A DNA stretch of 64,000 nt from Prorocentrum cordatum (Eukaryota; Sar; Dinophyceae; Prorocentrales; Prorocentraceae): the NCBI GenBank assembly GCA_963575745.1, contig CAUYUJ010020727.1, forward strand, positions 383,501 through 447,500, in the 5' to 3' direction. How positions within the stretch are numbered: the stretch's first letter is position 1; each line of letters starts with the position of its first letter. A program made the position numbers and the translations under genes. Of the stretch, positions 36,725 to 48,399 are shown piece by piece. The notes below the pieces were generated by a model that was given only the letters and a program-made list of their open reading frames with translations, made no database searches and was not told the DNA's origin.

Positions 36725-37426
36725 CGCGGGCGCTCCTGGACAGAGATCGAGGAGCGAGAGCGGCTCTCGCTCGCCACGTGCTGACCTCCAGCGTCGACTC
36801 CGTGGCCGGATAGCTGCAGCAGATGGCGCCGCCCGTGCTCTCGATGGAGATGACTCCGCCTTCGTGTCCGCGTTCCTCGAGGCCCCACCCTTCGCTCGCC
36901 GCCTCGCAGGAAGCGGCGGCTCAACCAGTTCCCGTTGGAGGAGGTGGGGGCCATCGACCATCGCCTTGGCCCTTGCCGCCTGTCGCAGCTGCAGGGGGAG
37001 CTCAATGCCGGCATCTTGCTCGTCGTTGGCGTGGTGCCTTAGGTTTTCCTTCTGCTGGGCCAGGTGGATCGACTGACCCGCGGACTCACGGCAGCGCGCG
37101 GGGTCTCTCTGCTCAGATGCGTGGTGAATTTGAGGGTCGCGCCAAGAAAGTTGCTCGTGATGAGATAGTCTGAGGTGCTCGGTCAGAAAATGCCCGCCGC
37201 CGTCTCGAATGAAATGCTGCCAATCTTCAAGAAGTTCGAAACGCAGATCGAACAGCAGCTCTCGCAACATGCCCGACGGGTGGGCGCAGCGGAGTCTGAC
37301 CTGGCCGACGCCCGCAAGGTTTAGGCTTCGCAGTAAGAAGGATTTAAGGCCCTTTGGCAGGAGTTGGACGTGTCTCGGAAAAACGCCACATGCTCGGATT
37401 GCTCGTGCTGGCGAGAGTGGGGGCGC
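36725..37426 (+). repeat. Block A, copy 2
   Basis: Partner of 28686-29391. The coiled-coil frame (NEMLPIFKKFETQIEQQLSQ) is present here too, with two stops instead of one. After GCGAGAGTGGGGGCGCC the copies diverge completely. Confidence 0.85.
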
Positions 37427-38730
37427 CATGTCGACGGAACCATCCTCTTGGCGCGCGCTCGCTCAGACGTCAGCCACGGGGTGGCGCCGCGGCTGCAAGG
37501 TGCCAGCTATCCTCTCGGGCTGGAGGTGGCGCCGAGGGCGAGCGGCCCGCGCGATCGTTTTTCTCGAATCCGAGCGGCGGGCGGGCTCGGCACTGGCTGC
37601 CATTCGCGCGGCTGCGGGTCAGTGGTGCGCGTTTTCTGCCGAAGGCCCCAGCGGCCGCGACGTCCCCCTCGCTGCCCCGGCGGGCTAGAACAGCAGGGGC
37701 ATCGTTCGTGAATCCATATGCGACAAAATCCAGATTCCACTCAGCAGCCACATCGAGCGCCCCGCTCATGTTTACAAACGTGAGGGTGTAATATGCATCT
37801 CTCTGTGGCGCGCCCTCAAAATTGAGGTTCGCCCGCTTGTCGAGCTTGCCTTCAAGTGGGACCTCGACGCGCTGGCCAATTTGCAGATGTCGAGGCGCAC
37901 GGTGGAGGACGTAGCGGCAGGGGTATCCAGCGGGGCGGGGGGCGGATTTTTTCGGCGGGTCAGACGCCGTCGCGATTTCGCCTTGGAACGCGCGTGCCCT
38001 GACCCGCTACAAGTACAAATTCACGGCGGCGGCATCGGTTGAGCTGGAGAAGTTGAGGAGTGGGTCGTCGATGGTTGCGTTTCAAGGAAGCCACTGCCCA
38101 GGCGTGGGTGATTGCTCTGTTCTTCGGAAATGGTCAAAGTCTCACTTCTTTGTCGGCCCTCCTCCCCCTGCCACGCGGAATCGCGGGGTCATCGTGATTG
38201 TCCTTCGAAGTCGGCTATCCGTTGACGTCTCCGCAGGGATTGCGGTGCGTGGCCGCGCTCTTCTCGTCGTTCTCGCATCTCTGACGCGCGCGCGGTGCCG
38301 TTGGAACGCTCGCGATCGCGATATCAGTCCTGGAGTTACTCGCCGAAATTCCAAGGTGATGCATCGGCAGCTTTCGCTAGCGCGTGCTAATCCCTTCATC
38401 GGTAAGCTGTCTGCTCGGTGGGTGGTTTCAATATTTCTACTGGCGACGTCGAAGGGCTTACCTGTGGACCACCAGCGCCTGCCACGCCGAGAAGCATGGA
38501 GCTGGGTTCATCGCAGGTTCGGCGACGTCATGAGACCCAGCGTTGGGCAGTCTGGAAGCGCATGATTGAGTAGGACGGCGCACGGCCCAATCACTGGCAT
38601 CGTCCCCATCAGCTTGCTTCCATGATAGGTCGGATCTGGATCTCTACGCCATCTTGAAGTGCGGTTATCCTGTGGCAGTATGTTCGCAGTGCCGATGAGC
38701 TTGAAGAGCTGGACCGATGGTTTTAAGTGA
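37427..38730. other. Unassigned; weakly protein-like plus-strand stretches
   Basis: No domain recognised. The longest plus-strand frames are at 37354-37791 and 38053-38565. Around 38030-38110 the sequence changes coding impression between frames, which would fit a decayed retroelement, but no motif supports this. Confidence 0.3.
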
Positions 38731-39786
38731 TCACTCGCATATCTCCATGACGTGGTCTCCGCGTTCTCGCGGCTGGCAGGGGCGCTTGCAGCCGATCGCT
38801 GGCTTCGTCGCGCGTGGCCCTGTCTGCCGAGACGTGGTCATTGCCTGCGAGAAAGCTGCGGATACTGGTGAGCGCGGTTGGCCTGCTGACGCCCATGCGA
38901 GAGTTGCCGCTCGTGTTCGTTGTTGCGCTCGTGTTCGGCCACCTGAGATGCACTCCTCTTCCGTTTTCGTCCTGGCCCTCAGTGTCGTGCTCTGGCGTGG
39001 AAGTTGGCTTCCCGTGTTGTCGTTCGGTAGAGCTCTCATGCTGCTCGGGACCTTCTGCTTCGGCGCCGATGGCTGCGCCTTCATTCTGGTGTGGGCGCTG
39101 GAAAAGTCGTGATCCACGATCGCGAGGCTTTCGCCGTTGCTTTCGATGGACCCCAGTTTGCTTCCGCAGCGGAGACCACCCACGCCCGTTCGGCCCTGCA
39201 TGTCCAGGGCAAGTTTAACCAACGTGCTGGGCGCAAGCGCGTCCCGCGCCCCCGCGGGCGGGCTCGCTTCCGGGGCCCAGCGGGCCGTCGAAGGGATCTT
39301 GCAGTTGTGCTCGGGGGGCCCGGCGCCTCTTCTTCCCCCGATGGGAAGGACGGTAATCTCTCCGCGTTTCGGGCCCTTGTTTTCCAAGCCCCCTCGCCCC
39401 TGCCCCCGGGGGCCCCGCTGCATGTTTCGCGCTTCGCCTTTCGGCGAGTTTTTAGAGACAGGAGCGCCCCCGCCCAGTGCCTGCGCGGCGCGGAACATGT
39501 TGCGTCGCGTTCCTGGGAAGGCCCCTGTGCCAGGTGGGCTTGCGCGCAGCGCCTGGGCAGTCGGCGGTGGCCCCGCGGTGGTCTGGGAAGCCTTCTGGGC
39601 GCCAGCTGCTGGGCGCTCGCTTCCTCTGCCGTTCTTCGGGTGCCTTGTAGCCTTCTTAGCCAGAGGGGATGAGCTCGGGGGCGGTCTGGAGGCCGTCTCA
39701 ACCCTCTCTGCCGAGGAGACTAGGACGCTCGCGTTGAATAGTGCCTTCGACAAGCGAGTGCCAGCAGCCATCGACGACCGTCTCAC
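38731..39786 (-). CDS. Hypothetical minus-strand ORF, 351 aa
   Basis: The longest single frame between the second retroelement and the CTC tract. The product is basic and rich in Ala, Pro, Arg, Gly and Ser (GNRRGPRATKPAIG-like composition at the C-terminal end), with no predicted domain, signal or membrane segment. Plus-strand frames of over 190 codons overlap it at 39081-39808, so the openness may simply reflect GC-rich composition. I list it because of its length but would not rely on it. Confidence 0.2.
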   Translation of the reverse strand: MRRSSMAAGTRLSKALFNASVLVSSAERVETASRPPPSSSPLAKKATRHPKNGRGSERPAAGAQKASQTTAGPPPTAQALRASPPGTGAFPGTRRNMFRAAQALGGGAPVSKNSPKGEARNMQRGPRGQGRGGLENKGPKRGEITVLPIGGRRGAGPPEHNCKIPSTARWAPEASPPAGARDALAPSTLVKLALDMQGRTGVGGLRCGSKLGSIESNGESLAIVDHDFSSAHTRMKAQPSAPKQKVPSSMRALPNDNTGSQLPRQSTTLRARTKTEEECISGGRTRAQQRTRAATLAWASAGQPRSPVSAAFSQAMTTSRQTGPRATKPAIGCKRPCQPRERGDHVMEICE

Positions 39787-41340
39787 ACGGTCAATCCGCC
39801 AGCCTTAGAACGCAGAGCAGATTTATCAGGGGGAAGATTTTGTTGAAAAGCGCACGCCAGCTCGATGCTTGCCCTCAGATCGGCGCCGCGATGAAGGCCC
39901 CCCCCCCCACCCTCTCACAAGGCGCTCCTGGCCACGAGTGGTTGCCTCTGCTTTTCTCGTTTGACTTTGCCCGAGCTGCCCCTGGCGTCTCCCAGCGTTG
40001 GCTTCTCCTCGCCCATGACTCCCTCTTACGGCCCGCTGTGCTCATCGTGGCGGCCCTGCTGCTTCGCCATCTTAACTTGCGCTGGTTCCATGAAGGATGG
40101 GGTGCGTGTCCTTTTGTTTGTTGTCCTCGCAGGGTGTCCTTCCGGGATGCCCCTCAGTGGCTCGCTTTTTGTGATCGCGTCGAACCTTTCTCTGAGCGAT
40201 ACGGAACGCACTGCAGAAGCTCCTAGGCGCGGTTTCTCTCGAGCTTGTGCACATGATGCGGGGTCGGTGTCGCTCGCCGCCACGGTGTTGAGCCGACTAG
40301 ATCGCATCTTACCCCTCGCCTCGAAGTTTGCCTTTCTCGCCATCAAAACGTACGAATGCAAGGTGGCCCCTCTTCAATTGTCGCGCTCGCTGTTCCGTCC
40401 TGGGTAAATGTTCCAGGTCGTGCCATCTCTTGAGTATCCCGGAACGCTGATTGGCCCGTCTGTTACTCTCGCCGACCAGTGAAAAGGCTCCATGGGCGAA
40501 GCTAGCAGTGCGCGTGCGAGCTGCGAGCGACTCGTCGCCCAATGTCAGGCCCTCTTTTCTGTCGCGTCCAGGACGTTTCATTTTGCCCAATTGCAGTTCA
40601 CCTTCAGAGAGCTTGGTGCGATTATGTAGCTCCATCGGCCCTCGCTCGCTCCGCCTTTCTGGTCCTCTCCCGCCATTGTCTTCTCGCTCTCGCAGGCGGC
40701 CGCAGGCTTCCCCCAATATCTGAGGTTCGTGGAGGCTTGGCAGGGGTGTCTCGCGCTCCTGCGACAGACCCGGCCAGGTCGTGGATGACCGCGCTGGCAG
40801 GCGCAATTCTCTCTCACCTTCCAGGCTCGTCTCCTCAATTCGGCCCTTGCTCCTCTCTTTGGTCGCTAAATCACCTAGCTGTTTTTTCCGAGGGGCGTTG
40901 GGCCGGTGGGTCGGGGGGCGGCGAGGACATCGTTGCGTGCGTTACCTCTCGCCTGATCTTCGGCGCGTCTGAAGATGTGGCTCGGAGGTTGGGCGACTTC
41001 CAGGTGCATGCGAAGGACGGCCTGTGGATGCATATTCTATTGTGTTGGCTCCGTGTCGCATTGCCTCCTCGGGTGCAGGCGTCTGGAGGCCCTTGTGGGA
41101 TGCGTGCGATCCCGAGATGTGCCAGGTGACGCGTCGCGTCGCCTCGGCCTTGTCTCTTTCGCAGAAGACCCGTATACTTCCAGTTGGTTGCAGCCTATTT
41201 CTACGCGCGTCGTCTCGCCGCGCAGTTCGCTAGTGCCCGCGTGCGAGCATTGTTTATTCGAGCTGCTATTCGGTTGCCTTTCCTGAGCCCTCCTATACAG
41301 TTCTGGGCCCAAAAGTGAAGCTCGGCGCATTGGCTGATCG
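39787..41340. other. Unassigned GC-rich region
   Basis: Short to medium open frames on both strands without recognisable protein motifs. No repeats stand out. Confidence 0.3.
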
Positions 41341-41367
41341 ATAAACCCGTCTGGGCACGCTCGACCT

Positions 41368-41560
41368 CCTCCTAGTCCTCCTCCTCCTCCTCCTCCTCCT
41401 CTCCTCCTCCTCATCCTCCTCCTTCTCCTTCCCGCCCCCATCCTCCTCCTCCTCCTCCTCCTCCTCCTCCTCCTCCTCCTCTTCCTCCTTTTCTTCCTCC
41501 TCCTCCGCCTCCTCCTCCTCCTTCTCCTTGTTCTCGTCCCGTCTCCTCCCTCTCTCATCC
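41368..41560. repeat. CTC trinucleotide tract
   Basis: Nearly pure CTC/CCT/TTC repeats over about 190 bases. Its reverse-complement type recurs as GAG repeats at 42436-42620. Confidence 0.9.
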
Positions 41561-41590
41561 GCCAGTCATCCTGACTAGGCGCGTCGCTTC

Positions 41591-42409
41591 GTGTGCTCGC
41601 TGGTCTCCTCGTACTCCCCCCCTGTTCCTCCCTCCTCCCTCCTCACCGTCCTCCTCCCCCTCGTCCTTTCCTTTCCCCCTCTCCTTCCCCTCCTCCACGT
41701 CCACCATCTCCGTCCTCCCCTCCGTGAGCTCTACGCCGCAGGGGTACGAGCCGGCGCCGTGTTAGCTTTGCTGGCAGCTCACACCGGCATGCGGCCCAGC
41801 ATTGAGCAGCGCGTTGGTGCCAGGGCCTCGACGCGGCACCAGCCTCGGGCGGAGGGACGGCGCGACTGCAGCCCGCCAGTCCCCCGCCTCCCCGCCTCGT
41901 GGGCAAGATCCGACGGTGCGCTTCTGCCCACCTGCGGCCTCCGGGCGCCCTCGCCGGGCCCCGGGGCCGCCAGAAGGCACCGGGGATGCACGACGGGCCC
42001 CAGGGAAGACTCCAGAGCTCCTGCGGCCCACGTTGTGAAAACATGCCATCGGAGACTTTTGGATGGCGTGTCGCTCGGCCGGTCCTGCCCCACCACGCTC
42101 CGGAGTGACGCGCTCTTCCGCTTCCCAGTCCCCAGGCGTCGACGTCCCGAGCCTTTCCGAGCCTCCAGGCCCGCGGAGCGGAGCGATACGCTGCCCGCCT
42201 GCAGGGCACAGCGTGTCGCTGCCGCCGCCGCCGCGACACGCTATGCAAAGGCACGGGGGCCGCCTCCGGGCGGTGGTGCTCAGCCGGCTGCACTCACCCG
42301 CACGCTGCACCAGGCGGCTGCCGCGATCCCTGTGGGCCCTGCCGGCTCGGCGCCGCCGATGTACAGAGCCGCCGTATGGGGCCCAGCCTGGCCTGTCTGG
42401 TCCTCCTGA
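41591..42409 (+). CDS. Hypothetical ORF (272 aa) between two inverted trinucleotide tracts
   Basis: Open for 272 codons, but minus-strand frames of 182-216 codons cover the same DNA. The beginning (41600-41720) is still pyrimidine-rich and gives a Leu/Pro/Ser-rich run that mimics a membrane segment. The middle is Arg/Pro/Ala-rich. No domain is recognised. An origin as non-coding GC-rich spacer is at least as likely as a gene. Confidence 0.2.
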   Translation: MCSLVSSYSPPVPPSSLLTVLLPLVLSFPPLLPLLHVHHLRPPLRELYAAGVRAGAVLALLAAHTGMRPSIEQRVGARASTRHQPRAEGRRDCSPPVPRLPASWARSDGALLPTCGLRAPSPGPGAARRHRGCTTGPREDSRAPAAHVVKTCHRRLLDGVSLGRSCPTTLRSDALFRFPVPRRRRPEPFRASRPAERSDTLPACRAQRVAAAAAATRYAKARGPPPGGGAQPAALTRTLHQAAAAIPVGPAGSAPPMYRAAVWGPAWPVWSS

Positions 42410-42435
42410 CTGGCCTTGTACGTGGTCGACGAGCG

Positions 42436-42620
42436 AGGAGGAGGAGGAGGAGGAGGAGGAGGAGGAGGAGGAGGAGGAGGAGGAGGATGGTGAGGAAGGC
42501 GAGGGCGAGGAGGCAGGTAGAGAAGCAGGAGGTGGGCGACAATCGATTATGAGGAGGAGGAGGAGGAGGAGGAGGAGGAGAAGGAGGAGGAGGAGGAGGA
42601 GGAGGAGGAGGTAGAAGGGG
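42436..42620. repeat. GAG trinucleotide tract
   Basis: Two runs of GAG/AGG (42436-42490 and 42550-42612) separated by a short degenerate spacer. Poly-Glu and poly-Arg readings are artefacts. Confidence 0.9.
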
Positions 42621-42639
42621 GTGAGTAGGGCAACGGTGA

Positions 42640-43790
42640 GTAGGAGGTGGCGGAGGTGGAAGGGGGTCTCTGAGCAAGGCGACGCGGTCTCATGAGAAGA
42701 TCGCCACTATGTCTTGCGCTCTTTCTGCAAGGGCCTCGGTATTTACAATGTTGTATAGACCCTGCACGTCGTCTGCACCTCTCGTCCTCACGTGTGTGCT
42801 ACCCCTCGAAGAACATGGACTTGCGGAGGACCGCACCGATTTCTTGGGTCGGCGCTGGATCTCTCCTGGCGGCGCCTCTGGCGCCGACCCAAGACATCCT
42901 CGCGGGCCTCTGAAGTCTTCTGCTTTGCACTTTTGTGCCCCCCCTCGCGTCGGTCTTCGTCCTTGGGCGGCGCGCGCAGTGGGGTGGCGCCAGGGGGGCG
43001 GCCTGCAAGAGAAGGCGTGGGCGGGGAGCTTCTTAGAAAGCAGGTGGCGTCTAGGCAGCACTCCCGGCTTGCAAGGAGCCCACTTCAGTGCTCTCCCGGG
43101 CCCCTCCGAGAGAGGCCCCTGCCCTCTCAGAAGCCCCGCCTTCTCAGGAGGCTTCACCCCTGGTGCCACCCCCTGTGCCCAGACAGCCGGCGATGTTCTT
43201 CTGTTCAAGGTGCGGCCCCGAAGGTCCCGACCGCTTCTTGGAGGTCCAGACCCGTTCCTGATGGTCCCGAGTCCCGGTGACGGGCCGTGGAGGCTGAAAT
43301 TGAGACACACGCTGGCTGGGGGATGCTAGTTCCAGAGGTGATGGGCGCCGCTCCACCTTCACCCGAACTATCTACGGCGGCGTCCGAGGAAGCTTCGAAC
43401 GTCGAGAACGACGAGGCATTGGCACAAACGAGGAGGAGGAGGAGGAGAAGGAAGAGGAGGACCAGTGGAAACCCAAGAGTCATCAACGATGTTGGAATAA
43501 ACCTTCCCTCCAGAATCCCTCTTCATAGGCCCATTCAACGGTTCATGTCCACTGAGGGAAGTGCCCCGCTGGAAGACAACCGTTCGAAGACCCTGGAGCA
43601 TGCCATGACATTGTTCTCGGGATTGCAACGCCACGGATCAACCTGACTGTTGCATCTAGACGATCTTGAATCGTGCCAGAACACGATTCCTGGGACTTTA
43701 ACACCGCGAATCAGCGTAACCACTGCACCCTCGTAATCCTGAATCATGCCTGGTTTGTTGATCATGGGAGTCCGTGAAACCCTTTCAAAT
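42640..43790. other. Unassigned; overlapping frames on both strands
   Basis: Frames of about 206 codons are open on both plus (42709-43329) and minus (42690-43310) strands, so neither is convincing. A short GGA/AGG tract lies at 43427-43462. No domain is recognised. Confidence 0.3.
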
Positions 43791-43795
43791 TCAAA

Positions 43796-44190
43796 AACGA
43801 ACGTGCGCGACGCTAAGGCGAGAGCCACATTTAAAAAAGGAGCCGCCCTCAATCCGTGAAACACTTGCACCTCTTTTAATGAGCGAATGTACGCGGCGCT
43901 GAGGCGAGAGAAATATTTTGAAAAGGAACCGTCCTCAATCCGTAAAATCCTTGCACCTTTTTAAATCCGAATGTGCGCGGCGCTGAGGCGAGAGCCACAT
44001 TTGAAAACGACCCGCCCTCAATTCATGAAGCTCGTGCAAATGTTTAGCGGCGCTAAGGCGATAGCCACATTTTGAAAACCACCCGCCCTCAATCCGTGAA
44101 GCTCTTTCGAATTTGTTTTTGGAATGTGCGCGGCGTTAAGGCGAGAGCCACATTTTGAAAATCACCCGCCCTCCATCTGTGAAGATGTCG
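43796..44190. repeat. ~83-bp tandem repeat, five units
   Basis: Units start at about 43799, 43886, 43972, 44046 and 44125. Each has a core like GTGCGCGGCGCTAAGGCGAG, then AGCCACATTTTGAAAA, then CCGCCCTCAATCCGTGAAGC and an AT-rich tail of variable length. The family is not found elsewhere in the window, apart from a vague resemblance at 51440. Confidence 0.9.
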
Positions 44191-45180
44191 TCAATTTAAG
44201 CTTCAGGGTAATTAATGGTGAAGAAGTCTCAGGCGACACGCCCGGCCCGCCCTAAAAACTACCTTGGGGTGCGACAGGGAGAAGTTCGTTTCAAGGAAAA
44301 GGAATGGAGGAGGAGAATGGAAAAAGGGCAGGGGGGGGTACTCTGGCCCACGTTCGAATACAAAAAAAGGCGGTGCCCCGGGAGCCGCGCCCGCTCCCCG
44401 CGGAGGCCGACGCTCCAGTGTTCCTCCCATCCCAGGACCGGGGAGGGGGGCGCCCGCCAGGGGCGCGCCGGTCGGGGGCGGCCAAGTGGGAGGGGTGGCG
44501 ACTACAGTCAGTGGAAGATTCTGCGAGTGAGAATTCGGACGTGGTGCGTTTGTTTTCCTAGTTGGGGTCGTGGTTGAGGCGCGGGTCGCTCTAGCTGCCC
44601 TCTCATGCGACAGCCGTCAAATCCACGCGAGGGCCGCGCGAGGGGGCGGGGATGACCAGCGGGGGGCGTCCGAGAGGTTTTTTTCCGGGGTTAAAGCGGG
44701 TTTTTCCCACTCTTTCGTTGTTTCTTGGATGTCCTCTCGCTTCCATGTGTCTTCCAGCAGCTGCACCTTGTACAGCTTTCCAGGGGTGCCTGAATCGTCC
44801 CAAACGGCCGCCAGTGGCGCGATCACCTGAAAACCACCAGGCGCCGGAACGAGGGGTGAGGACTAGGGAGGGGGATGCCATGGCCAGGGCCACGATGTAT
44901 CCCCAGATTTCATATCCCCATCATCTCATTGCCCACATCCTGAGATGGGACTCGTGCTCTAATTTATACGCCTCGCACTCCTTCCTTCTTCCTTCCTCTC
45001 CTTCCTCCTGAGCTAAATCTGCTCGGATCGTAACGCTCAGGTGCCAATCTGCGCTTTCTTATCCTTTTTTCCCTCCCCGTTTCATTTTCCCCCATCTCCT
45101 AGAATGGGGGTTTGTTTCATTACTTAGACTCCGCTGGCCCACACCTCCCACACCTCCCTCTCCCCAAAGTCCTCCTCAAT
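44191..45180. other. Unassigned spacer
   Basis: Purine-rich start, then mixed sequence. The frame at 44215-44577 is short and basic. Nothing recognised. Confidence 0.3.
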
Positions 45181-45185
45181 CACAT

Positions 45186-45290
45186 TCAGAGTCACTCATA
45201 CTCAGACTCACTCGCACTCAGATTCATACTCACTCACGCTCAGACTCAGACTCTGACTCCGACTCAGACTCGACTCACTCAGACTCTTGG
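45186..45290. repeat. ACTCAG/ACTCGC hexanucleotide-like tract
   Basis: Imperfect repeats of ACTCAGACTC and related hexamers. The same family returns at 46972-47095. Confidence 0.85.
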
Positions 45291-46971
45291 CTCAAAGTGC
45301 AGCCACACCTCCGACTACGTTCTCCCAAACTGTATTTCTCCGCCTCGTCTTAACCTCACATCCAGTTTCCAGTCTGTCTGTTCTTATTGTATTTCCGAGC
45401 GTCATGGCGTCTTCAAAGAGATCACGGCATCAACGTCCTGGCAGGGGGGGCGTCAGGGGCGCTTGCTCATCTCCAGCTGTGCCACTGGCCACCGTCTCTA
45501 GGATTGTTTTGGCGGCGCTATCCGAACCCTACCCTCGCCGATCGACGATTCAGGCAACTCGATGGGCGGCGGGGGTCGGGGTCGGAATTCCTCGAGCACG
45601 AACCCTACCCCCGCCTCCCATCGATCCAGGGAAATCGATGGTTGGTAGGGGTAGGGTTTGGTTGTCGCCACCTAACTACCTCGGCGACGAGGATGGATGT
45701 CACCTAACTACCTCGACGAAGAGGATGGATATCCTTACAAGGTTGTCCAGGGCAAGTGGCCGCAGAAGGAATCCAGGGCCATGGAAGGACGGTTACATTT
45801 TTCCGCTGTTGGACGCCAAGGTATCTGCAGATGTTGGGTGCCAGCTGACAGGTGATGATCCATCCAAGATGATGCTGAGGCCTAGTATTACGATTAGTTT
45901 GAGCACAATCGATGCTGACGACCTTTGTTGTGAATGCTGGGGACCTTGCTCTTCAAGCGTTTGGCAACGACGACCTCGAATCCTTCTGGGATGAGGTCGG
46001 GGTCAGAAGCCTCAACGTGGAGCCTGCTGCCCTCGATGATACCATAGGTGCCGCCAGTCAAGGTGTCTCAGACGGTCGTATGTTGACATATTCAGGTGAC
46101 TCTGACTGTGCGGCGCGTTTCAACGAGGAACAGTCCCAGGCGGATCATAGTACAGACGCAGCTTATACAAAGAAGAGAAAGAAGAGGCGCAACCACCGAG
46201 CTGGCCAAGCATCGGCCCCCGAAAAGGGGCATGTTCGTCAAGGATTGGGCCCCTGACGGACTCCCTCTGTAGAATGAAGTACAGCTGCTTCGGGATTCAC
46301 GCTGATCGCTGGCGCCCCCGTTGCCAAGGGGTCTTGGCGATGGCAGTTGCGGACGCATGTGTCCTCCAGCTCCTCGAGGGGAGCCCGCGCACAATGGGCC
46401 GCCGCTGCTTAACTCGACAAGCTCTTGACCACTTCAGGCGCGAGGTCCCGCCAGTCTGTTTCTCAACCTCCTCCTCCTCTTCTTGCCTGTGGTACTGCCT
46501 CCTGCTCTGCCGCGCCTTCTGGGTAGGGTGTCGAGGCGCCCCTACGAAAAATGTGTGGCGAGAGACAGCGCTGTTGCGATCGCAGGCGATTGGGATTTTC
46601 GTTGGGGCAGTCCGCGGTCCAGCACGGGCCGTCGACGCTTTTGGGCCGTAGTTCCATTCGGCCACCACCTGTTCAAATCCATGAAAGTTATGAGCGTCGC
46701 AGCTCTTTCTCGGGCCATACCGTGCGCGTCAGTCACGCCGTCGGCATAATATTCCGATGCAGTTCTGCGGTGATCAGTGTTCGGTCACCCGCCCTGAGCT
46801 TGATCGCTGGACATGCGGACGCAGTTCCTTCTCACTTCCTCTTTCGTCTTTCCCTCTGTTCCTGCTTCCTCACCCTCTTCTCCTTATTCTGGCCAGTTCT
46901 TGCACGGTGGAGACCCCGTCCCCATCTTGGGAAGCTGACGGTTTTCATCACTGGGGATAACAAACATCAAT
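45291..46971. other. Unassigned; includes a small 33-bp direct repeat
   Basis: No gene recognised. At about 45666-45730 the sequence CACCTAACTACCTCGGCGAC with GAGGATGGAT is repeated once in tandem. Frames at 45287-45994 and 45912-46256 lack motifs. Confidence 0.35.
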
Positions 46972-47095
46972 TCACTCAGACTCGACTCACTCAAATTCTA
47001 ATTCCTCACGTTCAGACTCACTCGCACTAGGACTCGCTCGTGCTCATACTCACTCGAACTCAGACTCATGCGCACTTAGACTCACTCGTATTCAT
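46972..47095. repeat. Second ACTCAG/ACTCGC tract
   Basis: Related to 45186-45290, more diverged. It leads directly into the roughly 150-bp repeats downstream. Confidence 0.8.
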
Positions 47096-47105
47096 TTCCG
47101 AGCTG

Positions 47106-47725
47106 ATTGTGAGGATGTCTCGAGCGAGGCGCGGGTTTCAGCATTCTCAAGCGGGAGATGCCAGGTGGTTTTCACGGGCCCGTTCGCGTTCAGATTGTGG
47201 GGAGTCTCAGGCGGCTTGCCTGACTGGTTGCTTGGACCCTCTTGCTTTCAGAGCAGACTGTGAGGATGTCTCTAGCGAGGCGCTGTTTTCAGCACTCCCA
47301 AGAGGGACCGGCCAGGGTGTTGACACGGGCCCCTTCGCGCCCAGATTGTGGGGATGTCTCAGGCGGTTTGCTTGTCCGGTGGCTTCGACCATTCTGCTTT
47401 CAGAGCGGGCTACAGTGGGGGCCCATGCCAAGAAACACCCTGCTTGCCTCCAGGGTGCCTTGGGTTTCTTGGATTTCGATGGTTTTGCGATGGGGAGCCC
47501 GACGTTCCCACGCCGAAAATCCATGGACGTCCTGGGGTCTCAGGGTTGGGTTTCTTGTGGACTGGCCTCCACTGCATGAGGATGTCTCTAGCGAGGCGCT
47601 GCTTGAAGCACTCCCATTGGGGACTAGCCGCCGGGGTGTTAGCACGGGCCCGTTCGCGCCCCCATTGTGGGGATGTCTCTATCGCGGCGCTGGTTCCAGC
47701 ACTCCCAAGAACAGGGGGGGCCAAC
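47106..47725. repeat. ~150-bp repeat, three diverged units
   Basis: Units begin GAGGATGTCTCTAGCGAGGC at about 47110, 47260 and 47578 and contain a CACGGGCCCGTTCGCG block followed by ATTGTGGGGATGTCTC. The second and third are separated by a non-repeated insert (47400-47575). Open frames here are repeat by-products. Confidence 0.8.
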
Positions 47726-47825
47726 ATAATTTGGGGGGTATTTTGGCCCCCTCCCTCTGAATTTATTTATTTGTAGTGGCAAAAAAGCGATGAAGAAAAA
47801 GGGGGAAGGGAGGAGTGAGGGAGGA

Positions 47826-48040
47826 GGGAAGACGAGAGAGAGAGAGAGAGAGCAAGAGAGAAAGAGAGAGAGAAAAAAAGGCAGAGAGAGAGAGAGAGAA
47901 AAGAGAGAGAGAGAGAGAGAAAAAAGAGAGAGAGAGAGAGGGAGGGTGTAAGGAGACAGGAAAGTGGGGGAGAGAGACGGAGCAGGAGGGAGGAGGGAGG
48001 AGGGAGGAGGGGAAGAAAGGAGGGAGGAGGGCGGATGGAG
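47826..48040. repeat. GA-rich microsatellite
   Basis: GA dinucleotide repeats broken by AAAAA runs and then GGAGGGA pentamers. A purine tract on the plus strand. Confidence 0.9.
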
Positions 48041-48399
48041 GAGAGAAGGCCCGCAGGTAAAGGTACGGACGACGACAACTTTGGGCACTCTTCCTTGATG
48101 GCGAAAGCGGTAACCGCCCCGCCCAGGGTGGAGTTACCCTCAGGGCCTGTACCTTTAAGGGGAGGGGACGGTACGGGGCTCGGGGCAGGGAGGGGGGCGA
48201 GGAGGAGACCAAACGAGGATAGCAGACACAACAGAGACAACTCTGCATCCTTGCACTTGTGCTCCCTACAAAGCAGGGTCCCAGAGGATATTTGTACCCT
48301 TGCATCATTCGTGGTTTTGCATCCTCTCCCCCCTCTCCCTCTCTCCCCTCCCCCTGTTCCCTGTCCCTCGGAAGGCCCGAGATGCGAGCTGAAAATCAA

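Noticed and set aside
41037-42677. Poly-Arg, poly-Glu and poly-Pro proteins
   Set aside because: Direct translation of CTC/GAG microsatellites.
45500-45660. Telomere-like sequence (CCCTACC / GGTAGGGTTTGG)
   Set aside because: Only isolated fragments; no run of TTTAGGG repeats.
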